DNA from: Lutraria lutraria
Lineage: Eukaryota; Mollusca; Bivalvia; Venerida; Mactridae
Assembly: GCA_964023205.1 (NCBI GenBank)
Contig: OZ026833.1
Location: 41,571,137 to 41,635,136 of the forward strand
Direction: 5' to 3'
DNA: 64,000 nucleotides
A program made the position numbers and the translations under genes. Below are positions 38,311 through 50,795 of the stretch, piece by piece. Numbering within the stretch: position 1 is the first letter of the stretch; the number at the start of each line of letters is the position of its first letter. Under the pieces are notes generated by a model that was not told where the DNA came from, did no database searches, and saw only the letters and a list, made by a program, of their open reading frames with translations.

Positions 38311-39246
38311 GATGCAATTTAAAACTTGTGTACAGTACGATGAATTATAGGAAAATCCATAAATAGAAAAATATACCGATGTTTCAGACTACCTGTTGAC
38401 TTTGAAAGAGGACAATTCCATAACTAAAATTGTCAACAAGACGAAATAAAATGAACCAATTTAGTTATGGTATCAGAACTAACTTTTATCAGCAACAACC
38501 AGCCAAGCCTTTCCTTTTTAAAAGGAAACTTTATTTTTCATATCAATTTAGTTTATCGTCGTCATATTGTTTCTTCGGGTATGTGCTTAATAACAATTTT
38601 TGTTCATATATGTAATTGTTCTATTCTACATTTATGTGTGGTCATCATATTTTGTAATACAGTGTTCACTCTCAAAACGTCACTGTACAATGTATAATGA
38701 AATCGTATTATATATGCACTGCTTTGATTTTTGTTGTTCAGTACCATTTCCCAACAATCGCTCTGTTTTCATTTTTCTGCATACCGTACAGATTCCATTG
38801 CCTACGAACATAGTTCCAATTTTTCAATTCAATGTCATAAATACAAATTCAAATAGTGCGTGCATATATGTCAAAATCAGATGGCCATGCCATATCGCAA
38901 ACGAGCAATACAGTCATAAAAATCTAAGCAATCCTCTGCCTTGGATTACTACAATATTTACAACCAGTACACACATTTTAAGGATGGATGACATCATTAT
39001 TCTCGTGCTGTATATGCTAATTTAGTCTGGTTCCTGGTTTCTCTTGTAAACATATAGAAGTTATCATTGAATTCATGGACGATGCAATGATAACTTTGAG
39101 TCAATCCGATATTTTGGAAGGTGGTTCATCGGGAAATTCTAATCGTTTAATTCAATTCTTAAAACATGTAAATTTTCCTCTGGACATGTCTTAATGTATG
39201 GGTATTATATTATGCATAAGTTGAGTTTAAAACTGACTTTAGATGC

Positions 39247-39735
39247 TAATTACCATAGGCACTCGATTCCGTGATTTTTACACGTTTACAGACGTTATTT
39301 TTCAATTTAACCAATCAGACAACGCAAATTTGTCGAAAGAAATATCTTAAATTTTTCCCTAATTGAGCACATAAAATACACCAAGGTAGTGAACTCGCCG
39401 TCTTTTCGATTGACGGCAGTGACGAAAATAATCGTGGGTCACGGCTTTCCTTCTAATCTGCACGTGCTTTCCGGGAAGCTTGCTTTCGTTGTAGTGTTCC
39501 CAAACTTTAAACGTTTTGACAGCTTTTACGAGGAAAGCCGGAACCTACGCTTATTTTCGTCACTACCGTCAATCGAAAAGATGGCGAGTTCACTACCTTG
39601 GTGTATTTTATATGCTCAATTAGGGAAAAATTGAAGATTTTTCTATCGACAGATTTGCGTTGTTTGATGGGTGAAATTGAAAAACAACGTCTGTAAACGT
39701 ATAAAAATCACGGAATCGAGTGCCTATGCTAATTA
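39247..39735. mobile_element. Foldback (long-TIR) MITE, 489 bp
   Basis: The arms 39247-39431 and 39551-39735 are inverted repeats of 185 bp, roughly 90% or more alike by eye, beginning TAATTACCATAGGCACTCGA. The roughly 120-bp middle also has an inner complementary pair (GGCTTTCC / GGAAAGCC). There is no ORF of its own; apparent ORFs in it are arm sequence. The high arm similarity suggests recent activity or correction. Confidence 0.92.
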
Positions 39736-41832
39736 CTGAACTACTTTTGGTGATCAGATGGAGAACATAAATCAAAGTACTGAAAGCCAATGTAACGGGA
39801 ACGACTTTAACAATTGTATGACAGGTGTAGAAAATCATAGTACTTTGGTCTGGATCAAAATTCATGCGCGAACTATCGTTCGGTTTCCAAATTGGTGTTT
39901 CAGCCCAATACCGCACCCTACAAAACGTTTGGCTGCTTTGTTGTTCCGAGCTTTGATTCTATTTAGTTAGTTCAAGTTTTCATGGCAATTCAAATGACAT
40001 AATATACTTATATCTCGGTAAAATATTGCATCATTATATATCATTACGTAAAGAACATATGGGTTGCCCATATTGATATTTACAGGAAAAACAAATTAGT
40101 CACTAGGTAAATTATAAACTATGTGTCATGTAGTTCTAATATCATACATACATCTTCAATTTACATTGGGTACGACCGCGATGCGATCGGCAAGTAGCTG
40201 ATGCCGATTCTAACGTTACTCGTAATTGACATATAAACGTAAGTTTAAAGATTGAAAGGTCTGATATACAATTCATAAAAGAACTATATAATTTCACGAA
40301 GCGTAAATAAATGGAGAAATGTAACAATGTATGTAGTTTTCCCATGTGTGATAATGTACTTTTGGTCAATGATACATTTACGTACTAAGAACCACAGGAG
40401 ATTTAAATTGTATCCAAACGTTACTTGCTACTACAAATCACAAATACATTGTATATGTATATAATATACACGAGGAATGAAACAATGTTCTGAGCTAAGC
40501 GACAGGGAATGCGTAACATTCTTGTATTATTACACAGGAACATTATTTGCAATAAGTACACCAAACTTTGCCACGAAAACTGGCTTGACTTGCTGATATG
40601 CCCCAGGTGTTTTTCTGCAGTTCTGCAAACATTTCGGTTATCAGGTTGGACATTTCTAAACACAGAACCTAGGTGAATTATATATTAGCCTTTATAAAAG
40701 GTGTATTTAGATAAAACACTTCTATATACCAGCTTTAATATGATAATTTTATGTTCTTTATTTTACTAATTATTTATTGCAAATCATTTATTACAAAAAT
40801 GATATTTCTTCAAAGAAAACAGCTTGTACCCTAAACCAATTGCATGAATTACTTCCCTTAGTACCCGGCTGGGATACGGTATTTGGAATTTATATACAGC
40901 TAATATTCACCCCAGAATAATTATTAGGGAATTCCCCAAATTCGCGACAATGCATTTCTTGATTTTTTAGAATAACCTCCCAGTTCATGTATTATCAACA
41001 TCTGTGGCACGTGAGCGTGGAATATAGTTACAAATGGTAAATTCTACTGTCTTGAAACTTTATAGCCCAATACAAATTTAACTAATGATAAAACCTGGAC
41101 TTGTTGTTCGTATTGACAGATGGCTGGAAAAGCGTATCATTCCTTGTATTTATATATAGCTTGATAGTCCGAGGCTACATCTCAACTTAATTCTGTGAAC
41201 AATTTCACTCTCCTTTGGTAAGAACTCTTTCGTGTATTAATATATGTGAAGTAACTTAGTCTCGTTAAAAAACATATAGCACATAAATGGGACTCGTTCT
41301 GTCCACAATCCGGTCCTGTGTTCCAGGGTCATTTTCAGTAAGGCAGTGCAATATCCAATTTTCTATGTCGCCGACATTTTATTTTAATACTAGACAATAA
41401 TTATCTGTTTTCTGATGACGATCTTATCAAGGCACTACAATTTAACATTTCTACATAGTTTATTTCAAGCTCAATGTCGAATGTCGTCATTCAGAAAGTA
41501 TTTATTTGGATTAAAATATTACATACGCACGCTCGTGAATGAAGCATAATCGTTTTCAATATTTGTAGAACTTCCTTCAGAGCCTTTTATTCACCATGAT
41601 CAAAATATTTTGATTGTTCTCTTGGAAACACATGTAAATAAATTTTGTCGCTAAACTGCTGTAAGGTTCGTTACATTGAAAAATATGTAGACAACTTTAT
41701 AATTGAAAACATACCACAGAACACTCTTACATAACCGTACGGCAGTTAAAACAAATATTCTACGTCTTGACACGACAGATGTTTGATCACAGGCTCTTAA
41801 ATAATGAACTCTACAAAATTCCACTTGCAAAT
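39736..41832. other. Spacer between copies 4 and 5, unassigned
   Basis: At about 39838 a short stretch (TAGTACTTTGGTCTGGATCA) resembles the 3' flank of copies 2 and 5 (about 12430 and 50545). The rest shows no gene, RNA or clean repeat. Confidence 0.4.
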
Positions 41833-42357
41833 GAAAGGTTTGTTACTCCAGTTTAACGCTGTTTTTGGTACTTAAAAATAATTTACTACATGTCATTTAT
41901 AAGACATGATATTTAATTATGTAATACAAAATTTTCGTCTTTATTGTTTTCTTTTTTTTTCCTTCCGAAGGGTTCCATAAGGTGCCCAATGAGAGGTTCG
42001 TGATGAAAGGTTCGGCACCATGCTATTTTAATTGTACTTGTAAATGTTGTTAAGGAAAGGTATGGTACAGTTTTCCGTGCATCAGATTGTATGACGTATG
42101 ATAGAGATACGACGTGTTCATCCTTGAAACAAGGGCAAAGTTTCCGATGAATTTTATCCGACATTCTTTTTGATGAACACATGAGTAAAGTCTAGTTTTT
42201 GTTTGTTTGTTTGTTTTTTAACTCTGTTTCGCTCGTAAGCAATCTGAAATATTGATTTGTCCGACAGTTGTTGAAATTTCAATGCAATCGGCGTAGATTC
42301 TTTGTTGATTACATTTAATGAAATGAAAGGTTCGTGACGTTAAGTAACGAACCTTTC
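41833..42357. mobile_element. Possible small TIR element with repeated GAAAGGTTCGT
   Basis: GAAAGGTTTGTTAC at 41833 and its inverse GTAACGAACCTTTC at 42344-42357 could be terminal inverted repeats of a 525-bp element. The same word occurs in direct orientation at about 41991, 42005 and 42325, the last forming an 11-bp palindrome with the right end. No clear target duplication, so the call is tentative. Confidence 0.45.
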
Positions 42358-42974
42358 GTTGGAAAAAGATTGAGAATTTTTTTTAAAGAAATACATTGTA
42401 TGTGGAAATATTATATCGTGTATTCCTCGCAAACTTAGTAATGAGCACATGTATATTCTATTAAGGGTACTTATATTATGATAAATTATACGGTCATTCA
42501 ATTCATCAGTAAATACTTAAATTTACCTACTCTTAAAAATTTAGAAAAAAAATCTATCAATACAAGTTTAGAAATGTATGCCATTTAAAATCACAAGATC
42601 TAAGAAATACTATTGAGTGATTTTAGAACATGCCTAAAAGGTTGATAAACTGAACCAGTGTCCCTCATTATATGTAGCTTCATCAAGTCTTTCAGCAACA
42701 AATTTAAAACTATTTTGTTTTCAACATCTGCATTAGGTTGATCCATTTTCTCATCTAAAGTATTAAAATCTCCACTTACAATAGTGTTACATAAGGTATC
42801 TTGATATAATGAGCTTTGTTCACAATTAATCTTAATCTTGCTTGCAGTGTTCGTATAATAAGTATTGTTATCATCAGAATGGTTACCTGGAGTTGACAGA
42901 TATGGAAAAGAGGCACATGGTCACAAAGTGCATAATCATCAACAATGAAATTGGATCCTTTTTGTAATAGATAA

Positions 42975-44919
42975 GGGCCCGTATTCACAAACGTTCTTAG
43001 TTTTCCGAGTTGGGAATTTTCTTTATCTTAAATTTTGACTAAGACATAAGAAATTTCTTAGTCTTCATCTTAGATTTATTCTAAGCGTAAACTAAGACGG
43101 AATTATTCTTAGTTTGAAAAGAAATCTTAGTTTTGAAAATTTACCGTTGTCAGGGTTTTTTCCACGTCATAACTTACGATTGGCGATTAGTTTAACCTGT
43201 TATACATTTTCTCAATTTTACGGATACGATTTGTATTTTTTCAGCCACAGATGACACAAGTATAATTGTTGGTCATGTTTGCAAATATACAAACAGGTTC
43301 CTTACAAACAGTGTCACTGATAATTATATCAATTCAAATTAATATCTGATATTTTGTAATTTTATGAAGTATGCAGTACTTCGGTAAAGTTCCAACAACA
43401 GTAGTATCAAAAATAAAAATATGTACCATTAGGGAATCAGAACCCAAGTATCATTGATCACTCATGTTTTTAATTGATTCTTACTATGAAATATGTATAT
43501 ATGTATGTATTTTGTTTACTGTCTGATATATTTCTGCTTGTCATATCATTACTCACAGTTGGGAGATTTTATAACAACAGAGGCTCAGTATAGCTGTAGA
43601 ATATTTAATCCATAACTGAACATTGATGGTTAATAACAAAAACATCTTTCAGTTCTGCAGCATTAATTTCAAATTCATACAAACGCATTTTATAAAGTTT
43701 ACTGATATCATTTGCTTCACTTAATTCATATTGTCAAGGATACAATTGCATGTTTACTGGTAGTTTCAAATTAAATTGCTTATACCTGTATCATACTCTA
43801 TTCAACAAAATTCACAAAATAATAAATAAATTATATTTGATGATATACTAAAGTCACAATGAAATTCTTGCATGCATGTGCTTTCAGTTGAACAAACTTT
43901 ATCACAATATGTGCATTAACAAGATTATGTAAACAAGGTAATAAAGATTTAAGATTATACTGTTGTCTTTGGATTTCATGTTCATATCAAACATTAATAC
44001 AGCAAAACAGTGGCTGAATATATTTGCACCCAAATTCATGGAAAGCAATGTTTATCTATCTAAATGTTTATCACATCAAAATCACATTAGGCACTGGTAT
44101 CTGTCTTTACTAATGTCACCAAAATTGTTTCATGGAGTCCTCAAAAGAATCTGTGAATACAAAGTACATCATTTCAATTCATAGCAAGTCTTCATAGTTG
44201 ATAAACTCAGAAACTGATGCTGAATTATTCATGAAGAAGCAAAAAACGACATAAATAACGAAATATATTAAATGGTATATGGTTTAATGATATTTTAGTT
44301 CACATTGCACTGTCCTTGTATGACAATTAACTTGAAGCAATGTCTATCCGCAAATCGTACAATATCCCACATATGCGCAAATAGTCACATAAACACGTAC
44401 TTGTTGATTGTTCTATCATAAAGTCCAGTGAAAAGCATCTTGGATCACTGGCAATGAATTTCATGTTAAGCACCAAAGGTCTACATTCTGCTGGATCTTT
44501 GCTTATCTTGTGATGTTTAATGTATCTTTTCACAATATTTGTAAGTGAAATTGACACGTTATTTTGACAACTGCTCCGCCCAAGATCAAGTCAAAATAAC
44601 GACAGAAAAGTGTTTAAAAGTTCATAATCCAAGAAATTAACTTTATTCTTCATAGATATGGACAAATAATGAGTTCGACGTAGCAGCCATTTTCGTTTTA
44701 TTTTTTATCTAAGAAAATTTCTTAAAGTTAAGACACCTCGTACCTTGACTAAACTTTTAAGATAAAAATCGTCGACCTAAGAATTTTTCTAAGATTTTTT
44801 TCACTCTTAGACAGAAGTTAAGACAAATTTTACAATGTTAGCAAAACTTGGTGAAAACTAAGATAATTTCGGTATTCTGAGATGATTTTTCATCTTAGTT
44901 GGTTTTTGAATACGGGCCC
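42975..44919. mobile_element. TIR element GGGCCCGTATTCA, 1.95 kb
   Basis: Inverted ends GGGCCCGTATTCACAAAC and GGGCCCGTATTCAAAAAC, followed by CTTAG-rich subterminal sequence, bound a 1945-bp insert. It separates two parts of one LINE endonuclease (VVDY before it, VDDYALCDHVP after it). No target duplication is evident. Two short internal ORFs (43963-44184 plus, 44327-44557 minus) match no transposase I recognise, so it is probably non-autonomous. Confidence 0.85.
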
Positions 44920-45398
44920 AGAACTGCAAATAAAATAGTCTACAACACTCGAACCATTGGCACCATAAATGTATATTCACCGTTGTATTTATCTTCGCCT
45001 AATCTACCATTAATAAGAGATAAAGAATTTGTTTTACGAAACGCAATAAGGTCCCTACCAAAGCCATTCACAGTGATGTCACATGATGTTCGTTCCGAAC
45101 AAATATCGTACCCGAACAAATCAGAATAGCCATTCTACTCTGGAATATTATCATCATATATCAGAAAATCATTAAGCTGGGCATTTCTAGCAATAAAATC
45201 ACCATTTAATAAAAAATGAGCAATTATTAAGATCATGTTCATTGCTACTAAAAACATTTTCAAGTACTGTTAATCCATTTTGACGATCCCTTTAAGCATA
45301 AAATGGTGAACCATGCGGTGGAAAATATACAGAAACAAATACATGTATAACATCATTATCAGAATTTAACAGCTCTTTGTCAACTTTAAAAATGATAG

Positions 45399-46295
45399 TG
45401 TAATGCCCATTACCCCTCCCACCTTATTAGGGTGTATACTGTCTGTTACCCCACCAACTTTATTACTTATGAATTAAGTGTTTTTGCTCCGTCCGCTTAT
45501 TTCAATAGAGATTTACAATGTTTGGTCTTGCTATGGTTTTATTATTAGCTATTTGCATAAAAACGAACTTCTCATTATTCATTATAGCTTTCCATGACGC
45601 AATTCATCTAGTTTTATTATTATCTGTCAAATCTGTCAGCGTCTGTAATTTCCCTCGATTCGAATTTTCAAAGAAGAACTATTTCATTATTAACGAACAC
45701 ATCTCAATAACATACGCATCTTTGGAATCCTTGACGAGTGTAGAATCTCATAGTTGTAAACTTGTTTCCTTTTTATTACGATAAGTATACTTTATTTTAT
45801 GACAAAGTTTTATGTGTAATGCCGGACATTGTCATATATTTCAACGTCATGTTTATAATAATTGTGACGTCACTGCTGACATTGATTGGTTAATGTGTTG
45901 TGTTGCATCTGGCGATTGGCTGAAACCAATCACATGGTTTCTATGCCGAGGGTATATAATGCGGCGGATTTGAGATGCAGCACTCACTCACTCGTTCACA
46001 CTTTCGTTGTGGAGCTACTGGTCCAGAGTTAGAGTCCAAAGTACATGTTCACCAGTAGCGTTTGACCGTCCATCCTGATCAGTATTTCAGAATTATTGTC
46101 CTTCCATAACGTCCGTGCTGACCGTCTCTTTGTAATAATGATTGTATACGTATATCATTAAGTGATTTCAACATTGTGTGCTTTGACTATGAAGTCTTGT
46201 GATATGTGAATCGTATGATTATATTAATACATGTAGATTCTATATGTCGATTAAATAAACTATATTTTTGTGGTCGAAAGATGTAGTTTGTTACA
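45399..46295 (+). mobile_element. Solo LTR inserted in the LINE
   Basis: The 897-bp insert starts TGTAATG and ends GTTACA, giving short TGTAA/TTACA inverted ends. Internally it has a CRE (TGACGTCA, 45864-45871), three CCAAT-type boxes, a TATA box (GTATATAATG, about 45952) and a polyadenylation signal (AATAAA, 46254-46259). This is the order expected for U3-R-U5. The LINE frame continues on both sides. A clean 5-bp target duplication is not visible (ATAG / ATAC only), so the boundaries may be a base or two off. Confidence 0.7.
45864..45961 (+). promoter_or_regulatory. Promoter-like U3 region of the solo LTR
   Basis: CRE TGACGTCA, CCAAT boxes in both orientations (GATTGGTT, GATTGGCT, ACCAATCA) and a TATA box sit within 100 bp, the densest promoter-like signature in the window. 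Inferred to be the LTR promoter; transcription would run to the right, antisense to the SLC16 genes. Confidence 0.6.
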
Positions 46296-47074
46296 ATACC
46301 AAATTCAAAAGTATCAAATATTCATTCTTTGAACTGACCTTCTATTATAGTTGCTTACTAAAACAATGACGCCACCTCTAGTAGATTATTTAGCTTTACA
46401 ACAATAAACAGTGTAATCCAAAAAAGTATTAATCAAGTAATCTGTATCGCTAAGCCAAGTTTTTCTGCAAACATATTACATTAGACATAGAGATATAATG
46501 TACAAAGTCAGTATTGTTCAGTTTATCAACCATACCACCAATGTTCCATGAAACAAACTTCAAGCAGTTATCATGTATAGGGTCTTGGCCACACCCCTAA
46601 CCATTCTTCGACATATCTTCAACCAAAACAATATCATCACCGGTTGCACAAACAATAACATTGTCATTATTGTCTCCCTTTGATGCATTTCTGGCAGAAT
46701 TCACATTAATTTTGTAGTACCTCGTTTGAACACCCTCGATTTATTAATGGTTTTATCACTTGGTAGTATCACCACTTTTCAAGTTTTAATGTAGTCCGGT
46801 TAACCCCTTGATTTCAATACTGCAAGTTGTTGTCTCTCCAGGCTTGTTAGGTCATTTGCAGTTCGTAGACTATTTACTCTCAATGAATCACGGTGACTGA
46901 ATAATAACGGAACTTGTCAGCTTAATGATTGAATTTGGCTAGAACCGTCCTGGAATATTCCCATGAATAGTCCCTAATCTCACAGCGTACTCTAAGCAAT
47001 CATTCAGTTCTTTCTTCTGGTCCGAACAAGAATCTGGATTTGTAGGACAGAGAAAGTGCTCGAAAACTTTACTA

Positions 47075-48013
47075 CAGTAAAACCTCGATTATTCGAATGT
47101 CATTGGGACCTGAAAAATCATTCGGATAATCCATGGTTTCGAATAATCCATTTCAGTATAATGTATTGGTTGGAAACGATAAATTCCGTACTGTCCGTAT
47201 ATTGCAAGGGAGTTAACTCTCGTATGTAAACATGACGTTATTTATTTGAGTGATAATAAGAATAAAATAAAATGTACAACAAACACTTATTATTTATCAT
47301 TGTTTTATGAATGTATATGAGTTAACCAATGAAACAATAATTCTTGTTAAATAAATACCCGCGCATTTATGGATTATGCAGAACACAATCCGACACAATA
47401 ATATGTCATTCTCACTTCCCTTACTAACGATCGACTTGGCATCGCTATCGTAACATTCTGAGACAATTAAAGAATCGAAGACGTAATGTCTTTAGGTTTG
47501 GTACGTTTGTTCATCATATTCTAGTTAGCTTTGTTTAACTGTGTTCGAATCTGTTTTTAAATTTTTATTGACGCTGAAATGCAAATAAGTTCATACAGAT
47601 CACCATGCAGGTACGTACGCATATTAACTTATTATACCCGAGATCATAGTGTAATATTCGTCGCGATTAGTATAAAAGCGTAACAAACAATATGGTCAAC
47701 TTAACGATAATTAAACTGTTGACACGCTTCGTGTATGAATTGATGTGACACATTGTTTGTCACACGACATTTGATTCTCAATCGGCCATTGTTAAATTGA
47801 CGACTTCGAATAATAGGTGTGAAAATACGCGCATTTGTAACATTAGGGACCAAATAATGTATTCGGATTACACCAGGTATTCGTAAAATCCGATTCGTAT
47901 AACCGGGGTTCGTTGTACTTGAAATATATAGAGACGTAATCGGGACCGTAGATTTTATTCGGATAATACCGGGTATTCGGATAATCGGTGTTCGGATAAT
48001 CGAGGTTTTACTG
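47075..48013. mobile_element. pogo/Tigger-like MITE
   Basis: Inverted ends CAGTAAAACCTCGATTATTCG (left, first 20 bases) and CGAGGTTTTACTG (right) are flanked by TA on both sides (47073-47074, 48014-48015). CAGTRAAACCTCG with a TA duplication is typical of pogo/Tigger elements of the Tc1/mariner superfamily. The 939-bp body has repeated ATTCGGATAAT words and no transposase ORF. Confidence 0.88.
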
Positions 48014-48822
48014 TATTTGTAATGATAATGATTTCTTTCTCTGCATCACGTATACCAATAATTCTTAAATTACATCTCTGACTATCCATTTCTAGGTAAT
48101 ACATTTGCTTCGACAAGCTTTCAATAACATCATCTCGAGTTTCTTGATGCATAGATCGAGCTGCTAAGTCTGCTTCAAAGACTTCTGTTTTATGGTCTAT
48201 TCTGTCAATCTTCTCATTCAGATTCCAAGCGAACTTGCTTATTCTCAATATTATGTAGCATATTCCTAATGTTCCCAATATCACATTTCGTTGTCTCAGT
48301 ACCTGAATATCATTTTTAACATCTTTCATTTGTCTAGTTCTTTCATTCCCGTCTTGTATTATTCTTATTATTTGAACTGTGTCTTCTGATGGCCCATCCG
48401 ATGCTAATAACAACAGCCGAGTAGTATACGATTTTTGAGAAGCCGATCAATAGGACAATTTTGTAGAACAGTTTCACTATACAAATTCAACATAATTATT
48501 ATAAACCATAGAATGTGGCGCGACACCATGTGTGCAATGTGGAAACACAGTAGTAGAGACGTTCTCTTATAGATATTTAACTGAAACTAAAACCACATAC
48601 GTAACGTAAAGTTGTAATATGAGTAGCATTCCAAACACCAATGATCTAAGATGCGTATCATTACCTTAAGTAAATGGGCAATATTTTCCTAATGAAATTT
48701 TTGGTTTAAAGATTGGTTGAATAAAGCAGCATATGCGCGTTTTGTAAGTTGAAAAAAAACATTTCGCAGGGTCACTCACCTACAGAATGGTCTTAGTTTT
48801 TAATCATTCATAGATCGTAGAC

Positions 48823-50012
48823 GCCCCGCCACATAAGAAGCAGAAACTTTAGCAAAAGCCTCTGTTTCAATTGTACTACAGAAGTACTTCAAAATTTGAT
48901 GACCTGCTTCATCTATAGTCCCGGGGACTTCTTTCATACGTCTTTATCATGCTTCAAACGAAGTTCCCCGCACCACTGAAGCTCAAGGGACTTCAGCGTA
49001 CTTCAAAGACTTTGGGATGGACTTCTTTAATCTAGATTCTTATAAGGAGGGGCTTCACAAATACTTCAGTACATTTCAAGGAATGATGATGTTGGATGAC
49101 ATCGTAGGTCACATGGTGTAAAATAAAAAATGGCTGACTTTTATATCATAACCAAATGAGGTATGACTGTAATGAAAATGGAAAAACTGCGAAAACTGTT
49201 ATGTCAATACACTGGTAAGTGTATTGGTTGTTAAGTTTTTGTATAGATTAATGTTTAACAACTGCAGAAAAACTAACACGACAGTTTCATATTGATCAAG
49301 AGACAATTATGGTGAAATAATGTGGGTGGGGTGTTATAAAACACTTCTTGATAGGCTGCAATTTGCCTGTGCTGTAGTTTGATACATGTGTGATTGATCC
49401 CCATCATATAATGTGATCAAACTGCTATTGTAGTTACGTTTTCCAAGTATTGTGAAATGATCTAAGGAAAGACTGGGTCGACATTTCTGAAAAACCTTCT
49501 GAATATTTCTCTGAATGTAATTGAGTGAACTCTATGTACAATATCTGAATATTTTTTAATTCTGTCTTAAAAATGTCTGAATAATATCTGAATAATTATT
49601 CTGAATACTGTCTGATGATGCAGACATGGCATATTACAAGCTTTTCATGGTTTGGTCATGCATGGTTTGAACATAATTTCGAACAGGGACTTCAAATAAG
49701 TAGGCGCTTCGATGACGCTTCTTTGAGGTGCTTCAGTAGCGCTTCTGTTGGTACTTTAAAGGTGCTTCTGACGAGGGACTTCAAATGCGTTTCATCCTAA
49801 TTTGCGTACTGAAGTATATCTGAAGCGCTAATTAACATAATTGAGACAGGGACTTCACATGCGCATCTCCATTCCTAAGACATATTTAATTTTATCTGTA
49901 TCTGTGAGGTACTCTTGAAGCAGAGACTTTAAAAGTACTTCTTTGACACACCAGGGGGAAGCTTCATTTGCGCTTCAAATATGCTTCAGATGTGTTTCTT
50001 TTGTGGCTGGGA
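48823..50012. mobile_element. TIR element with many ACTTC/GCTTC words
   Basis: Left CCCCGCCACATAAGAAGCAG and the right-end complement CCCAGCCACAAAAGAAACAC form imperfect inverted ends. Both subterminal thirds are strewn with GACTTC, TACTTCA and GCTTCA or their complements, separated by unrelated sequence. No recognisable transposase. Multiple short subterminal repeats are usual for hAT- and CACTA-type elements, but the superfamily is not decided. Confidence 0.55.
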
Positions 50013-50059
50013 GTAAAAGTGTTATTACACAGCAGAGGCCATCGAAATATTCCTTAATT

Positions 50060-50155
50060 GTGTGTAATAGGAGGAAAACAATGTATCATACGCGGTACTC
50101 GAGCCCGCATCCTCCTGCTTGCTAGTCAGATGCTCTACCAACTAATCCGACTGGA
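50060..50155 (-). mobile_element. tRNA-Ala-like SINE downstream of copy 5
   Basis: The head on the minus strand has GTTGGTAGAGCATCTGACTA and CGGGCTCGAGTACCGC, with TAATAGGAGG in the body. A second body fragment follows at about 50275-50345 (TCTTACGACACCAAATATG). The flank toward the gene aligns with that of copy 2. Confidence 0.65.
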
Positions 50156-50691
50156 TAATATCATCGACAATAACATATAACCATACTTTTCCATGCCTTC
50201 TGCCTTTTTATTCAAAGACATTTTTGCGACAACCACATGCTCTTTAGACCAACCCAGCCTCTGCTTTACCCTAGGTCTAGGTTTCGAAGACTAGTATCAC
50301 TCTTACGACACCAAATATGTAACCTCCAGATGCTCTACCGTATACTTTACTGCAACATGTGAATTCCGAACGCTATCAAAACGATCATCCCATTGCCTGA
50401 AGATGAACATATCAGTGCATGCCATTTGAAATCAAAGTTCTGAAAGTTCTCACACTAGTTGAACGTTATGTCTGATGTTTCTATTTAGGACGTCAAAAAT
50501 GAATATTTCATAAAAATGGAACCATTTTCGTGGTGGGCGTGGAAAACCTAGTACTTTGTCCGCATTCAAATTCATGCACCGAGCGATTGACGACGTAGTG
50601 GAGTTGAACAAAGCTCAATTTACAACAACGGTCATTAACAATAGTGAATTAATGAATGCGTTAAAACAGAAGAGCACATTTATAGTTTCTG

Positions 50692-50697
50692 TTTATT
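50692..50697 (-). terminator. Candidate polyadenylation signal of copy 5
   Basis: AATAAA on the minus strand lies about 100 nt beyond the TAG stop of copy 5, in a normal place for a 3' UTR signal. In AT-rich DNA such hexamers are common, so this is a candidate only. Confidence 0.35.
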
Positions 50698-50795
50698 TAA
50701 TAAACAATTTATGTTTCGTAACACAGTGTATTTTACTTCAATATGCTTATAGGACATACAGTTCTAAAAATCAACCGTCAGTGTGAGTATTGAAT

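Larger units (their letters stand above)
42600..48413 (-). pseudogene. Decayed LINE (ORF1 plus endonuclease) with three nested insertions
   Basis: Reading the minus strand, 48413 to about 48014 encodes a coiled-coil ORF1-like protein ending YLEMDSQRCNLRIIGIRD, as in L1-type ORF1 (YLExxSRRNNLRIxGI). After about 47074 the remains are poor, then FVSWNIGGMVDKLNN (about 46570) opens an AP-endonuclease domain. It continues with RGGVIVLVS, VFVSVYFPPHGSPFY, NGRLGEDKYNGEYTF, VDDYALCDHVPLFHI and GDFNTLDEKM. Frame breaks and stops show it is dead. No RT was found; the copy ends near 42600. Insertions at 47075-48013, 45399-46295 and 42975-44919 split it. Confidence 0.8.

Noticed and set aside
41913..42182. 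89-codon minus-strand ORF as a gene
   Set aside because: No recognisable domain, and it lies within a probable small TIR element with repeated GAAAGGTTCGT.
45518..45784. 88-codon plus-strand ORF
   Set aside because: It falls inside the U3 part of a solo LTR, upstream of its TATA box, and resembles no known protein.
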